Part shown: positions 35,428 through 43,861 of the stretch, piece after piece
Numbering within the stretch: position 1 is the first letter of the stretch
How the letters are laid out: the number at the start of each line of letters is the position of its first letter
Assembly: GCF_026000775.1 (NCBI RefSeq)
Contig: NZ_AP026830.1
Coordinates: forward strand, 1,077,056 to 1,141,055
Length of the DNA stretch: 64,000 nt
Source of the DNA: Vulcanisaeta souniana JCM 11219
Lineage (GTDB): Archaea > Thermoproteota > Thermoprotei > Thermoproteales > Thermocladiaceae
Direction of reading: 5' to 3'
Notes under the pieces: model-generated
Seen by the model: only the letters and a program-made list of their open reading frames with translations
Databases searched by the model: none
Told to the model about the DNA's origin: nothing
Position numbers and translations under genes: made by a program

Positions 35428-35829
35428 ATGAGCCTCGACGCCGCTGAGGACTTCATGAGGAGGGCTGAGGAGTACATGGTGGTTGCCCGGGTATCCTTCG
35501 AGAGGAGTTTTTACAATGCCGCAGCTGTGAATGCCGAGATAGCTGCTCAATTATCAATCAAGGCGTTACTCATTAAACTTGGGATTGAACCACCAAGGAC
35601 CCACAACATTAGGTCATTACTGGGTCTAGTGGCTAATCAGTTGGGGGGTAATGCTGGCGAGGAGGTTAGGGCATTCGTGAGTAATAATCGTAGAGAATTA
35701 ATAATACTGGAGGATTCAAGGAGTCTTGGTCAGTATGGAATGCCTAGTGTCGATAGGGATAGGGCTGAGATTGCCTTGAGGACTGCCGAGTCCATAATTG
35801 AATTGGTGAGGAGGTTATGGAGCCTGTGA
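35428..35829 (+). CDS. HEPN-domain protein
   Basis: 133 residues from ATG 35428; TTG 35416 in frame is an alternative. Typical PF05168-type HEPN sequence: AAEDFMRRAEEYMVVARVSF, YNAAAVNAEIAAQLSIKALL, and PPRTHNIRSLLGLV with the conserved His. Together with the next gene, which overlaps by 13 nt, it forms a HEPN/MNT two-gene toxin-antitoxin-type module. The HEPN protein is the likely RNase toxin in such pairs. Confidence 0.85.
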   Translation: MSLDAAEDFMRRAEEYMVVARVSFERSFYNAAAVNAEIAAQLSIKALLIKLGIEPPRTHNIRSLLGLVANQLGGNAGEEVRAFVSNNRRELIILEDSRSLGQYGMPSVDRDRAEIALRTAESIIELVRRLWSL

Positions 35830-36140
35830 GGAGGATTAAGCTCCTTAGGGATTGGAGGTCGTTGGTCAACGCCGTTTTACCAATACTCAGGAGGTATGGG
35901 GTTGAGTGTTATGTCTTTGGTTCCGTAATCACGGGTAGGATCACGGGCTCGAGTGACGTGGATGTCCTCCTGGTAATCAGTGATGGTGACCCACTGGAGG
36001 TTAAGGTCAAGGTCCTCGAGGAGGTTGAGGATAGGCTCGGCGATGTAGTTCACCTACTTGATATTAAGGTTGTTAATGCCAGGGATAAGGGTAAGCCGCC
36101 GTACGCGTGGTTCCTTAGGAATGCCATTAGGATCTTTTAG
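35817..36140 (+). CDS. minimal nucleotidyltransferase (MNT)
   Basis: 107 residues. The canonical motif YVFGSVITGRITGSSDVDVL gives GSX10DXD at about residues 37-51, and a later Asp lies in DLDIK-like LLDIKVV. MNT proteins partner HEPN proteins and, in characterised pairs, act as antitoxins by AMPylating the HEPN toxin. The start overlaps the HEPN gene. Unlike the fused protein at 21469, this pair is encoded separately. Confidence 0.85.
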   Translation: MEPVRRIKLLRDWRSLVNAVLPILRRYGVECYVFGSVITGRITGSSDVDVLLVISDGDPLEVKVKVLEEVEDRLGDVVHLLDIKVVNARDKGKPPYAWFLRNAIRIF

Positions 36141-36323
36141 GTGGGGCTCATTAATTTTATTCACGGTATTGAATCAATAATGAGGACGACCATGGCTATG
36201 GCTAACCTGCTAGGCGGCTTTGAAGTCAAGGGTTGTAAACGCCCTAATTGATACTAGTTCGATCAAGGCACTGGCAGGTTTAGTTAAGAGAGCACAACCC
36301 TTATCAGCGACAGGGCTAGTGCA

Positions 36324-37016
36324 TCAGCACTTCTTCTCCTCCTGCCCACCCTGCCCCTGCTGCTTCTGTGACTGTTTCCTAATGGCTTCACCAACCATTA
36401 TACTCGCGTATATATGAAGCTTCCAGGCCTCCGGGTACTCACCGTACTCCCTAACAACCTTCCTCGCAAGCTCACGAAGTTCGAGGGCCTCCTCCAGCGT
36501 TAATTCATCCCTATCAAGCAACTCCTTGATCCTATCCCACTCCTCCTTACTTAACGGGTTGCCAGAAACCGCGAGCCTCATGACCCTCCTAGCCTCGTTA
36601 CGAAGCATAGACGCCTTCTCAGCCTTTAATAAACCCTCGGCGCTGAGGTACTCAACGAAAAACTCCTGATAATCACTATAGGCCTCGGCCAACCTACTAA
36701 TCCTCGTATTAACCTGGTTAAACCTCTCATCAACATAATTCCTCAACTCAGTAATCCTCATATCAACATAGCTCTTCAAGTCCTTCTCCAACTTATCGAA
36801 TCTCTCATCGATTTTTTCGAATCTCTCGTCAATTTCTTCGAATCTTTTGTCGATTTGTTTGAATCTTTCGTCGATTTGCCTGAAGTGCTCATTAATCTCC
36901 TTAAACCTCATTTCAATTTCCTTAAACTTACCACCGAGCCAATAAAGCGTCGTACCCAAAATCGTAACTATAGTAACCACAGGCCCAACAACACCCAAAA
37001 TCAACGAAACATCCAT
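36324..37016 (-). CDS. membrane-anchored coiled-coil protein
   Basis: 230 residues from ATG 37016 (MDVSLILGVVGPVVTIVTIL); GTTTTTATTC lies 27 nt upstream, while ATG 37031 is too close to it. One N-terminal membrane helix is followed by a heptad array of FKEIN, FKQID, FEEID and FDKLE units (~35-115) and a helical domain (~130-215). The tail is Gln/Gly-rich and ends in Cys. No enzyme motif. It probably forms a membrane-tethered rod; its partners are unknown. Confidence 0.65.
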   Translation of the reverse strand: MDVSLILGVVGPVVTIVTILGTTLYWLGGKFKEIEMRFKEINEHFRQIDERFKQIDKRFEEIDERFEKIDERFDKLEKDLKSYVDMRITELRNYVDERFNQVNTRISRLAEAYSDYQEFFVEYLSAEGLLKAEKASMLRNEARRVMRLAVSGNPLSKEEWDRIKELLDRDELTLEEALELRELARKVVREYGEYPEAWKLHIYASIMVGEAIRKQSQKQQGQGGQEEKKC

Positions 37017-37052
37017 CGATGTGTATTCCATGAACTTGAATAAAAACCTTCC

Positions 37053-37607
37053 TTAGACTGATTGACTTTGCTGCGCCTGTTGTGTCTCCTGCTGCGGCTG
37101 TGCCGTTGACCTCCTTAGTATTGGGCTTGTTATTGCGTAGGTCACCCTATCCTCGAGCTCCCTTGGCACCAGGTAACCCGGTGACTTAACTACCCTGCCG
37201 TCAACGGTTATGTGCCCGTGGGTCACCAGTTGCCTCGCCTCGTAAATAGTCTTTGCAAGGCCCTTTCTGTAGACAATGGATTGTAATCTCCTGTCCAGTA
37301 TTGCCCTTACGTCCAGTGATAGTACGGCGTCCAGCGGTATCTCCTGCTCCGGGATGAAGCCAGCCCTGAATAGTCTGGCCTTAAACTCAGTCTCCAGCCT
37401 TGCCCTCTGCTCAATGGGCATTGAGAGTAGTGACCTGGCCCTGTGCTTGATCTCCCTGAGTAATGACTTCGAGAGCCAAAGCTCCCTCTTATTCCTAAGG
37501 CCATACTCACCAATGAGCCTAAGTTCCTCCTCAAGCAACTGCCTATTCCAAAGCCTCCTTGGCTTACCGCCAATGTACTTCTTCCTTGGCTTCCTTGGAT
37601 CGCCCAT
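37053..37607 (-). CDS. rps4: 30S ribosomal protein uS4
   Basis: 184 residues. The archaeal S4 N-terminus ([20 protein letters not shown]) is followed by the helical core and the S4 RNA-binding domain [24 protein letters not shown]. The C-terminal tail is Gln/Ser/Thr-rich. It binds 16S rRNA early in 30S assembly. In many archaea it lies with uS13, uS11 and rpo3; here it stands alone between a coiled-coil gene and an ABC transporter. It appears to share a TATA element with the divergent ABC gene. Confidence 0.95.
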   Translation of the reverse strand: MGDPRKPRKKYIGGKPRRLWNRQLLEEELRLIGEYGLRNKRELWLSKSLLREIKHRARSLLSMPIEQRARLETEFKARLFRAGFIPEQEIPLDAVLSLDVRAILDRRLQSIVYRKGLAKTIYEARQLVTHGHITVDGRVVKSPGYLVPRELEDRVTYAITSPILRRSTAQPQQETQQAQQSQSV

Positions 37608-37629
37608 TCAAGCGGCATATGCATAGAAC

Positions 37630-37641
37630 CCTTTTTAAATT
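37630..37641. promoter_or_regulatory. shared bidirectional TATA element
   Basis: CTTTTTAAATTT lies about 27 nt from both ATG 37607 (minus, uS4) and ATG 37665 (plus, ABC ATPase). It is the only TATA-like stretch between the two starts. Confidence 0.5.
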
Positions 37642-37664
37642 TGAGGTCCCTCAGCAATCACGTA

Positions 37665-38534
37665 ATGCAGGCAATAATGGCAAGCAAACTGAGGAGGAGT
37701 TTCGGAGGTAGGGACGTGCTGAGGGGTGTTGACCTGGACGTTGATTATGGCGTGATAGCCACATTACTCGGGCCAAACGGCGCTGGCAAGACCACACTCA
37801 TCAGGATATTAACTACGGAGTTGATGCCGCATGGTGGTGATGCCTACGTTGCCGGGTTCGATGTTGTTAGGCATGCCTCTGAGGTTAGGCGTAGGATTGC
37901 GGTGATTCCCCAGGATGCGAAGCCCATATCCTACATGACGCCCCATGAATTCGTATACTCATACCTACTCCTCCGTGGTTTACCCAGGAATGATGCGGGG
38001 AAGGCGGCTAGGGATTCACTTGAGGAACTTGGTCTTTGGGAACTTAGGAATACGCCCATTTATCAGTTGTCTGGTGGTATGTCGAGGAGGGTTCTCGTGG
38101 CCGCCGTCCTCGCTTCCAGTGCAGAGGTTATTTTCCTCGATGAGCCCACCGTGGGTCTTGACGCTGCCTCAAGGCGTGTCGTGTGGAACTCCCTTAGGCG
38201 TTACAGTAATGATGGCGCCACTGTATTCCTAACAACGCATTACATTGATGAGGCGGAGCAAATATCGGATGTTGTTTATCTAATTGATAATGGTCTAATA
38301 ATCTCGCGGGGAAGGCCTAGGGAGCTTGTTGAGAGGTTGCCTGGTAAGTACGTAGTTGAGTACCCAGTATCGGCAGGTATTGATTCCTGCATTAGGATTG
38401 GTTCTTCATGTTTTTCCTTCGTGAATTCCCTCGATGAGGTTGGGGACGGCGCCATTAGGGTCTCGCCCAAGTCCCTTGAACACTATGTCCTTGTTACCAT
38501 TAAGTCCTGGGGTGAAGAGAATGAGGAGGATTAG
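37665..38534 (+). CDS. ABC transporter ATP-binding protein (ABC-2 exporter type)
   Basis: 289 residues from ATG 37665; the frame runs 8 codons upstream but this start fits the TATA spacing. Walker A LLGPNGAGKTTL, Q-loop IPQDAKPIS, signature QLSGGMSRRV, Walker B VIFLDEPTVGLD and switch His in LTTHYIDEAE are all present. The C-terminal ~70 residues form a small extra domain with two Cys. With the permease encoded downstream (overlapping by 14 nt) it makes a DrrA/B-like exporter. Confidence 0.9.
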   Translation: MQAIMASKLRRSFGGRDVLRGVDLDVDYGVIATLLGPNGAGKTTLIRILTTELMPHGGDAYVAGFDVVRHASEVRRRIAVIPQDAKPISYMTPHEFVYSYLLLRGLPRNDAGKAARDSLEELGLWELRNTPIYQLSGGMSRRVLVAAVLASSAEVIFLDEPTVGLDAASRRVVWNSLRRYSNDGATVFLTTHYIDEAEQISDVVYLIDNGLIISRGRPRELVERLPGKYVVEYPVSAGIDSCIRIGSSCFSFVNSLDEVGDGAIRVSPKSLEHYVLVTIKSWGEENEED

Positions 38535-39279
38535 GGGTGGTTTAATGCATCAGTTGAGGGCTGTCCTGGTGCTTGCTTGGTTGAATGGCTTACTGCCAAT
38601 AATTAGGTCGCCGCTGTGGGCCATATCCACCCTCGCAACGCCAATATCCCTACTCATACTACTCACTGTGCTTTATCGGGGCATCGGCATGATGATGGGC
38701 ATAGTCGGTGGACTCGTCTGGACAATGCTCTCCAGCGGTACGGCCCTCATTGGCGACGCCGCGTATTACAGGCTTGAGCTTAAGTTTCAGCAAATGATCG
38801 TGGCAACACCAACTAACCCACTGGCTTACACGATCGGTTTGGCGCTAAGTGAGGTGATCTTTACGCTGCCGGGTATTGTTTTGTTTGTGGTCTTGCTCGT
38901 TCTCAAGACCTCGGTCTCATTATGGGGCACCCTGGGGATCACGGCATCACTGGTATTGCTTTGGTACGCCGTGTCTTCCGTTGCCTTCTACGCATCGACG
39001 CTGTTCACGTACATTAGGTACACGTGGGCCGTCGTTAGTCTATTGACGCTCGCCCTTGGTGTCCTGCCGCCGGTTTACTACCCAGCAACGTACCTAGGTG
39101 GTGCTTGGTGGATTGCTTACCTAGTGCCAACCTCTGCGACTGCCATGGTTGTACAGAGTGCCGTTGGGATAACCCATTACTCAATGTTGCAGTTGGGCAT
39201 GTCCTACGTCTCCAGTATTGCCTGGTGCTTGGTGGGTACGGTCCTCACCCTGAGGGTTGCCAAGTGGAGGACCCCGTAG
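38521..39279 (+). CDS. ABC-2 type permease
   Basis: 252 residues from ATG 38521 (MRRIRGGLMHQLRAVL), with GGGGTGA upstream; ATG 38545 also has a fair ribosome site. About six membrane helices are seen, starting with LLPIIRSPLWAISTLATPIS; the pattern and the GVLPPVYYPATYL loop fit ABC-2 membrane subunits (DrrB/NodJ-like). It is coupled to the ATPase gene. Substrate unknown; drug, lipid or glycan export are possible. Confidence 0.85.
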   Translation: MRRIRGGLMHQLRAVLVLAWLNGLLPIIRSPLWAISTLATPISLLILLTVLYRGIGMMMGIVGGLVWTMLSSGTALIGDAAYYRLELKFQQMIVATPTNPLAYTIGLALSEVIFTLPGIVLFVVLLVLKTSVSLWGTLGITASLVLLWYAVSSVAFYASTLFTYIRYTWAVVSLLTLALGVLPPVYYPATYLGGAWWIAYLVPTSATAMVVQSAVGITHYSMLQLGMSYVSSIAWCLVGTVLTLRVAKWRTP

Positions 39280-39326
39280 GTTATGTGTGGAAGAATTAAA
39301 AATTCCCCTGCATAGGATTAGTTGAT

Positions 39327-40025
39327 ATGAGTAAGAGGAATTACGTGATTGCCAGGTATGAGAAGGATGACTACGTCTTCGAAATACTCGTTGACCCAGA
39401 CGCAGCTCTGGACATGAGGCTAGGCAAGTCTATTGGTATTGATAAGGTGTTGATTACGGACACGATTTATAAGGATGCAAGGAAGGGCCTTAGGGCCAGT
39501 GAGGAGTCGTTAATGAGGGTCTTCAAGACCACGGATCCTAGGAGGGTGGCTGAGTTCATTGTGAAGAATGGTGAGTTGCCACTCACGGCTGACCAGAGGA
39601 GGAGACTCATTGAGCAGAAGAGGAAGCAGGTAATTGATTGGATTAGTAGGAATTGCATAGATACTAGGACTAGGACTCCCGTGCCTCCGCAGAGGGTTGA
39701 GGCTGCCATGCAGCAGGTCGATGTTACCATAGACCCATTTAAGCCTGTGGAGGAGCAGGTCAACGCCATAATAAAGGCCCTCCAGAGGATCCTACCTCTT
39801 AAGGTGGCCGTTAGTGTTCTTGAGGTGAGGGCTCCCGCTGATTATGCCCATAAGGTTAGGAGTAACCTGTCGAGGATGGGTAGGGTGGTTAAGGAGAGGT
39901 TTGAGGGCGATGGCTCGCTGGTGATGCAACTTGAGGTTCCTGCCGGGCTTCAGGACACGATTATTGCCAAGGTTAATGAGTTAACGCATGGCACTGGCGA
40001 TGTAAGGATTGTGTCCACTTCATGA
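39327..40025 (+). CDS. ribosome maturation protein SBDS/Sdo1
   Basis: 232 residues with the three SBDS domains: N-terminal FYSH (YVIARYEKDDYVFEILVDPD, then ALDMRLG), the central helical domain with LTADQRRRLIEQKRKQVIDW and the C-terminal ferredoxin-like domain. ATTAAAAATTC lies 27 nt before the ATG. SBDS helps release the anti-association factor aIF6 from the 50S subunit. It is followed by rrp4, part of the classical archaeal exosome superoperon. Confidence 0.95.
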   Translation: MSKRNYVIARYEKDDYVFEILVDPDAALDMRLGKSIGIDKVLITDTIYKDARKGLRASEESLMRVFKTTDPRRVAEFIVKNGELPLTADQRRRLIEQKRKQVIDWISRNCIDTRTRTPVPPQRVEAAMQQVDVTIDPFKPVEEQVNAIIKALQRILPLKVAVSVLEVRAPADYAHKVRSNLSRMGRVVKERFEGDGSLVMQLEVPAGLQDTIIAKVNELTHGTGDVRIVSTS

Positions 40026-40076
40026 GCAATGCGCGGGATTAAAAATAAATTGGGGATACAGGCAGGGTATTTGATT

Positions 40077-40814
40077 ATGCCTCTCTATGTCAGTGATAGG
40101 CAGATAGTGCTGCCTGGCGATGCCGTGGCCACCAGGGATTATAATGTGGGTGGTAGTGTTTATTGGGATGGCGATGTTGCGTACTCTGCCGTGGTTGGTC
40201 TCGTGAATGTAAAGAGCGAGAGGGATGTGGAGGTTATACCCTTGAGTGGTATTTACAGGCCTAGGGTTGGCGATGTGGTTATTGGGTATATAGTCGACAT
40301 TGGGCTTACTGGCTGGACTGTCGACATTAAATCCCCATACTCAGCATACCTGCCTGTTCAGGAGGCTACCCTGAAGCCCATTGATCTAACCACGGTTGAC
40401 CTAAAGGATCTATTGGGTATCGGTGATATTGTGCTTGCAAGGATAATAGACTTCAACCTAACCAGGGATTACCCAGTCACGTTGACGCTTAAGGAGGCCA
40501 GGCTTGGTAGGATCGAGGGTGGGACACTTGTTGAGATCGATGCCAGCAAGGTGGCTAGGGTGATCGGTAGAAGGGGCTCCATGGTTGGTATATTTGATGA
40601 GGAGCTTAATTGTGATGTCACTGTTGGTCAGAACGGTAGGATTTGGATCAGGTGTAGGAATCCCGAGGATGAGCCGTTCGTTGCCAGGGTCATAAAGCTC
40701 ATAGAGAGCGAAAGCCACACGAGCGGGTTAACAGATAGGGTCAAGGCAATAGTGTCTCAGTATAAGGAGAAAAAGGCGGGTACTAAGGCTCAGGGCTCAT
40801 CCACATCCTCTTAA
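40077..40814 (+). CDS. rrp4: exosome RNA-binding subunit Rrp4
   Basis: 245 residues from ATG 40077 (MPLYVSDRQIVLPGDAVATR). The frame opens at 40029, but the TATA-like TTAAAAATAAATT spacing and family length favour 40077. The N-terminal domain is followed by an S1 domain (YRPRVGDVVIGYIVDIGLTG) and a KH domain (VARVIGRRGSMVGI). Rrp4 caps the Rrp41-Rrp42 hexamer and feeds RNA into it. The 3' end overlaps the convergent thioesterase by 32 nt. Confidence 0.95.
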   Translation: MPLYVSDRQIVLPGDAVATRDYNVGGSVYWDGDVAYSAVVGLVNVKSERDVEVIPLSGIYRPRVGDVVIGYIVDIGLTGWTVDIKSPYSAYLPVQEATLKPIDLTTVDLKDLLGIGDIVLARIIDFNLTRDYPVTLTLKEARLGRIEGGTLVEIDASKVARVIGRRGSMVGIFDEELNCDVTVGQNGRIWIRCRNPEDEPFVARVIKLIESESHTSGLTDRVKAIVSQYKEKKAGTKAQGSSTSS

Positions 40815-41757
40815 TCCTAGCCAACTCCTCATCCCTAACCTGCCTCCTCCTCTCGCCCTCAGCGAACAAACTTTTCTCATAGTCGTTAATAGGGACATAC
40901 TCAGGAACAGGCGCTGGTTTTCCACTACTATCGACATGAATGTATGTGTAGTAAGCCGTGCATACATGCCTGGCTTGTCCGTAGGCGCCCTCAGCAATTA
41001 CGTCAAGCATGATCTCCATCGATGACTTACCAACGTAGGTAATCCCAGCTCTCACGGTGACTATATCCCCAACCCTAATTGGGGCGTAAAAAGCCGTCTC
41101 GTCCACAGAACCCGTCACGGCTGCACCACCGGAGTACCTGGCTGCGAGTAGGCCGGCTATTTCGTCAAGCCAAGCCAATAATCTACCGCCAGACACCAGG
41201 TTACCAACGAAGGCATCAGACGGCATAGCCCAGCGACTAGACTCGACACGCCACTTAAGTCCCTTGGTTGGGTCTGTTAGGTCAAACCTCTTGAACTTCC
41301 TATCCTCAATCTTCCTCTTTCTCTCTTCATATCTTTTCTTGGCCTCCTCATAGATCTGCCTCTCGTCATTGGTAGGCTCAAGCACGTTATTTATAGGCCT
41401 TGGAACACCATACTCATCAACAGCCACGTAGGAGGCGGTTGCCATGGTAACCAGTTCCTGCTTACCGCCAGGACCCTCCTTCGAGGCTTCAATACGGACT
41501 TCCATTGATGATTTACCAGCATACTCAATCCTCGCCTTGAGTATGACGAATTCCCCAAGCCTGACAGGCCTTATGAAGAAGTGCCTGTCCAGGTATGCAA
41601 GGACTGCTGGACCTCTTGAGAATCGCGTGGCAGTTACTGTGCCTATGTTGGCCATCCACTCGAGCATTCGACCGCCGAAGAGGTTGCCGAGGGAGTTTAT
41701 GTCAAAGGGTTGAATGGCCTCAACAAGGATCATCTCCGTGCCCTTAATACTAACCAT
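40783..41757 (-). CDS. acyl-CoA thioesterase with tandem hotdog domains
   Basis: 324 residues. Two hotdog domains lie in tandem: N-terminal LGNLFGGRMLEWMANIGTVT and C-terminal VGNLVSGGRLLAWLDEIAGL. Each has a Asn/Asp-Gly loop and a VGKSSMEI/AGKSSMEV strand that repeats almost word for word. This is the BACH/YciA-type arrangement, with hydrolysis of acyl-CoA to free acid. A charged helical linker (about 135-165) joins the domains. TTAAAATTTAAG lies 28 nt before the ATG. Confidence 0.85.
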   Translation of the reverse strand: MVSIKGTEMILVEAIQPFDINSLGNLFGGRMLEWMANIGTVTATRFSRGPAVLAYLDRHFFIRPVRLGEFVILKARIEYAGKSSMEVRIEASKEGPGGKQELVTMATASYVAVDEYGVPRPINNVLEPTNDERQIYEEAKKRYEERKRKIEDRKFKRFDLTDPTKGLKWRVESSRWAMPSDAFVGNLVSGGRLLAWLDEIAGLLAARYSGGAAVTGSVDETAFYAPIRVGDIVTVRAGITYVGKSSMEIMLDVIAEGAYGQARHVCTAYYTYIHVDSSGKPAPVPEYVPINDYEKSLFAEGERRRQVRDEELARIKRMWMSPEP

Positions 41758-41843
41758 ATTAATTAGGTACTTAACAACTTAAATTTTAAGGATTAACTAT
41801 ACGGAAATAGATAAAACAACCTTGCCTAACAGTGTTGATCGGT

Positions 41844-42365
41844 ATGGCGAGGGCGTTGTTCATCGGGAGGTTTCAACCATTGCACAGGGGACATGAGGAG
41901 GTGATTAAGTGGTTATTGGGTAGGCATGAGGAGCTTGTGGTAGCCATTGGGTCGGCCAATGAATCATTCACACCGAAGAATCCATTCACTGTTGGCGAGA
42001 GGATTGAAATGTTGATCTCAATGCTTAAGGAGCTGAACCTAATTAGTAAGGTCATGTACTGCGCAGTGCCCGACACAAAGGGTGACTCAGCCCTGTGGTA
42101 TGCCTACGTACATGGGCAATGCCCCTCATTCGATGTTGCCTATACCAATGATGAGTTCACGAGGTTGTGTTTCGAGTATGGCAATGTAAAGGTCCTAAAC
42201 ACACCATTCTTCAATAGGGAGACCTATAGTGGCACAAGGATTAGGGAGTTGATGGCGACCGGAGATAAGTCATGGCGGGACCTAGTGGCTACAGGCGTAC
42301 TGCCTGTGCTGGGTAGGATAAATGCCGAGGATAGAGTTAGGAGATTAATGCAAAAACAAATTTAA
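41844..42365 (+). CDS. nadM: nicotinamide-nucleotide adenylyltransferase (NadM)
   Basis: 173 residues from ATG 41844. The nucleotidyl-transferase motif RALFIGRFQPLHRGH (HxGH type) and the C-terminal SGTRIRELM (the archaeal ISTTxxR counterpart) are conserved. PKNPFTVGERIEML is the usual family signature. It forms NAD+ from NMN and ATP. Length equals that of archaeal NadM (about 170). The rpo12 promoter lies within its end. Confidence 0.95.
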   Translation: MARALFIGRFQPLHRGHEEVIKWLLGRHEELVVAIGSANESFTPKNPFTVGERIEMLISMLKELNLISKVMYCAVPDTKGDSALWYAYVHGQCPSFDVAYTNDEFTRLCFEYGNVKVLNTPFFNRETYSGTRIRELMATGDKSWRDLVATGVLPVLGRINAEDRVRRLMQKQI

Positions 42366-42389
42366 GGGGGTTGCCTACGGCAAATACCC

Positions 42390-42632
42390 GTGAGTGAGGA
42401 GTTCTTTGAGGAGGGTGGAGAGGAGACACCGGCCAATTCATTGAGTGAGGGAGGCGAGGGCGAGGCACCTGGCGAGGTTGCCGGTAGGAAGATGTATATG
42501 TGCCTTAGGTGCGGTAGGGTTTTCTCACTTGAGGATATGATAACGCCAGGCGTTCACTGCCCATACTGCGGTTATAGGATAATCGTTAAAATAAGGTCCT
42601 TCCAAACAAAGAGAATAGCAAATATTGAGTAG
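42390..42632 (+). CDS. rpo12: RNA polymerase subunit Rpo12 (RpoP) with acidic extension
   Basis: 80 residues from GTG 42390; AAATTTAAGG at 42357-42366 lies about 28 nt upstream. The C-terminal ~45 residues (YMCLRCGRVFSLEDM, then GVHCPYCGYRIIVKIR) are the Rpo12 zinc ribbon with two CxxC pairs. The N-terminal ~34 residues are very rich in Glu and Gly, which is longer than the ~45-50-residue family norm. Rpo12 stabilises the Rpo3/Rpo10 assembly platform of the polymerase. Confidence 0.85.
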   Translation: MSEEFFEEGGEETPANSLSEGGEGEAPGEVAGRKMYMCLRCGRVFSLEDMITPGVHCPYCGYRIIVKIRSFQTKRIANIE

Positions 42633-42714
42633 GGCTTTTTACCAGACTGTTTTATGGATAGCCATTATTCAATGCGAAAAGGCGGCGAAACCCTTGTAAT
42701 AATATGCAGAAAGC

Positions 42715-42733
42715 CCTGCCCCTTGATGGCAGG
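42715..42733. terminator. hairpin between convergent genes
   Basis: CCTGCC (42715-42720), 7-nt loop, GGCAGG (42728-42733) between the ends of rpo12 and acuC-like genes. A GGGCTTTTTACC T-run also follows rpo12 at about 42633, and may be its actual end signal. Confidence 0.3.
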
Positions 42734-42737
42734 TAGT

Positions 42738-43796
42738 TCACAGTCCAAGTCTCTGTTTCACGGCATCTATTACGTAGAGTGACTCCTCGTAGTAACGCCC
42801 AGGTGTCCTAGTGGGTTCTGGGTCAAGGTATTCAGAGTATTGCTGGAGTCTATTGGGTTCCGTAAGCATTACTATTGCCAAGAACCATGTCTTCACGGTA
42901 TTCCAAACGTCATAACCACCACCCCCTGTCATGACCAACTTACCGTTAGCGTGCCTATGCGCTGCCTCATGCACCGTGCCCAGCACCTTGAGGTAAGAAG
43001 CCGTGGATAAATCAAGTATGCCTAACTCATCACCTGTATGTGCATCAACCCCGAATTGAAGAATTAGGAACTCGGGTGAGTACCTATCGAGTATTGGGCT
43101 TATTATTTCATCGATAACAATTGAGTAAATATCATCACCAGTGTGCGGTGGCAGTGGTATGTTCACCTTAAGGCCCTTTCCTGCGCCAACGCCATCCTCA
43201 TCAATCCAGCCAGTGCCTGGGTAGAAGCGGCCGTCATAGCCATGGGTCGATATTAGGAGAATATCCTCGTTATTAAGGGCCTCCTGCGTGCCGTCAGCAT
43301 GATGAACATCCACATCAACCACGGCCACGCGTCTCACGCCATTATTCCTAAGCCACTTAACGGCTATGGCCATGTCATTGTAAACACAGAAACCCGCGGC
43401 CCCGCTGGGTTTGGCGTGGTGAAAACCACCACCTGGGTTGAAACCGTGTAGGTACTTACCTGAGTTAACTAGCTTGGTAACGAGTAGTGTTCCGCCAACC
43501 CTAATGGCGGCCGCTTCATGAATGCCCTTAAAGGCCGGCGTATCCCCGTAATCCAGATACCCAGTGCCTTCCTCGCTGGCCCTCTTTACGAATTTTATGT
43601 AGTCCATGGTATGCACAAGCATTAACTCCTCATCCGTTGCTGACTCAGGCTCCACTGGGTCTACGTAGTTCCCCAGTAGGCCGTGTTCCCTCAGTAACTC
43701 CATCAATCTCTGCTCTCTATATGGCTTAAAGGGGTGCCATGGTCCAAAATTATAACTTAAATATTTATCCGAATACGCAAGCACGATTTTCTCCAT
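42738..43796 (-). CDS. acuC: AcuC-like histone deacetylase-superfamily hydrolase
   Basis: 352 residues. Motifs: GGGFHHAKPSGAAGFC, the zinc site VVDVDVHHADGTQEAL, LQFGVDAHTGDELG and the catalytic Tyr in GGGGYDVWNT. The N-terminus (FGPWHPFKPYREQRL) is typical of class I/AcuC enzymes. In bacteria AcuC deacetylates acetyl-CoA synthetase; archaeal members may act on acetylated chromatin proteins or metabolic enzymes. It differs in class from the enzyme at 722-1768. Confidence 0.9.
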   Translation of the reverse strand: MEKIVLAYSDKYLSYNFGPWHPFKPYREQRLMELLREHGLLGNYVDPVEPESATDEELMLVHTMDYIKFVKRASEEGTGYLDYGDTPAFKGIHEAAAIRVGGTLLVTKLVNSGKYLHGFNPGGGFHHAKPSGAAGFCVYNDMAIAVKWLRNNGVRRVAVVDVDVHHADGTQEALNNEDILLISTHGYDGRFYPGTGWIDEDGVGAGKGLKVNIPLPPHTGDDIYSIVIDEIISPILDRYSPEFLILQFGVDAHTGDELGILDLSTASYLKVLGTVHEAAHRHANGKLVMTGGGGYDVWNTVKTWFLAIVMLTEPNRLQQYSEYLDPEPTRTPGRYYEESLYVIDAVKQRLGL

Positions 43797-43861
43797 AAAC
43801 TTAATACCTAGTTAGGAGTAATTAAGGTTTATTAATTCAAATAATAATTGATCACTATTAA

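Noticed and set aside
36180-36417. Short frame reading VVNALIDTSSIKALAGLVKR, reminiscent of a PIN-domain start, with a promoter-like box upstream
   Set aside because: The frame with the ATG stops after 23 codons, the PIN-like part lacks later acidic residues, and it runs antisense into the coiled-coil gene.
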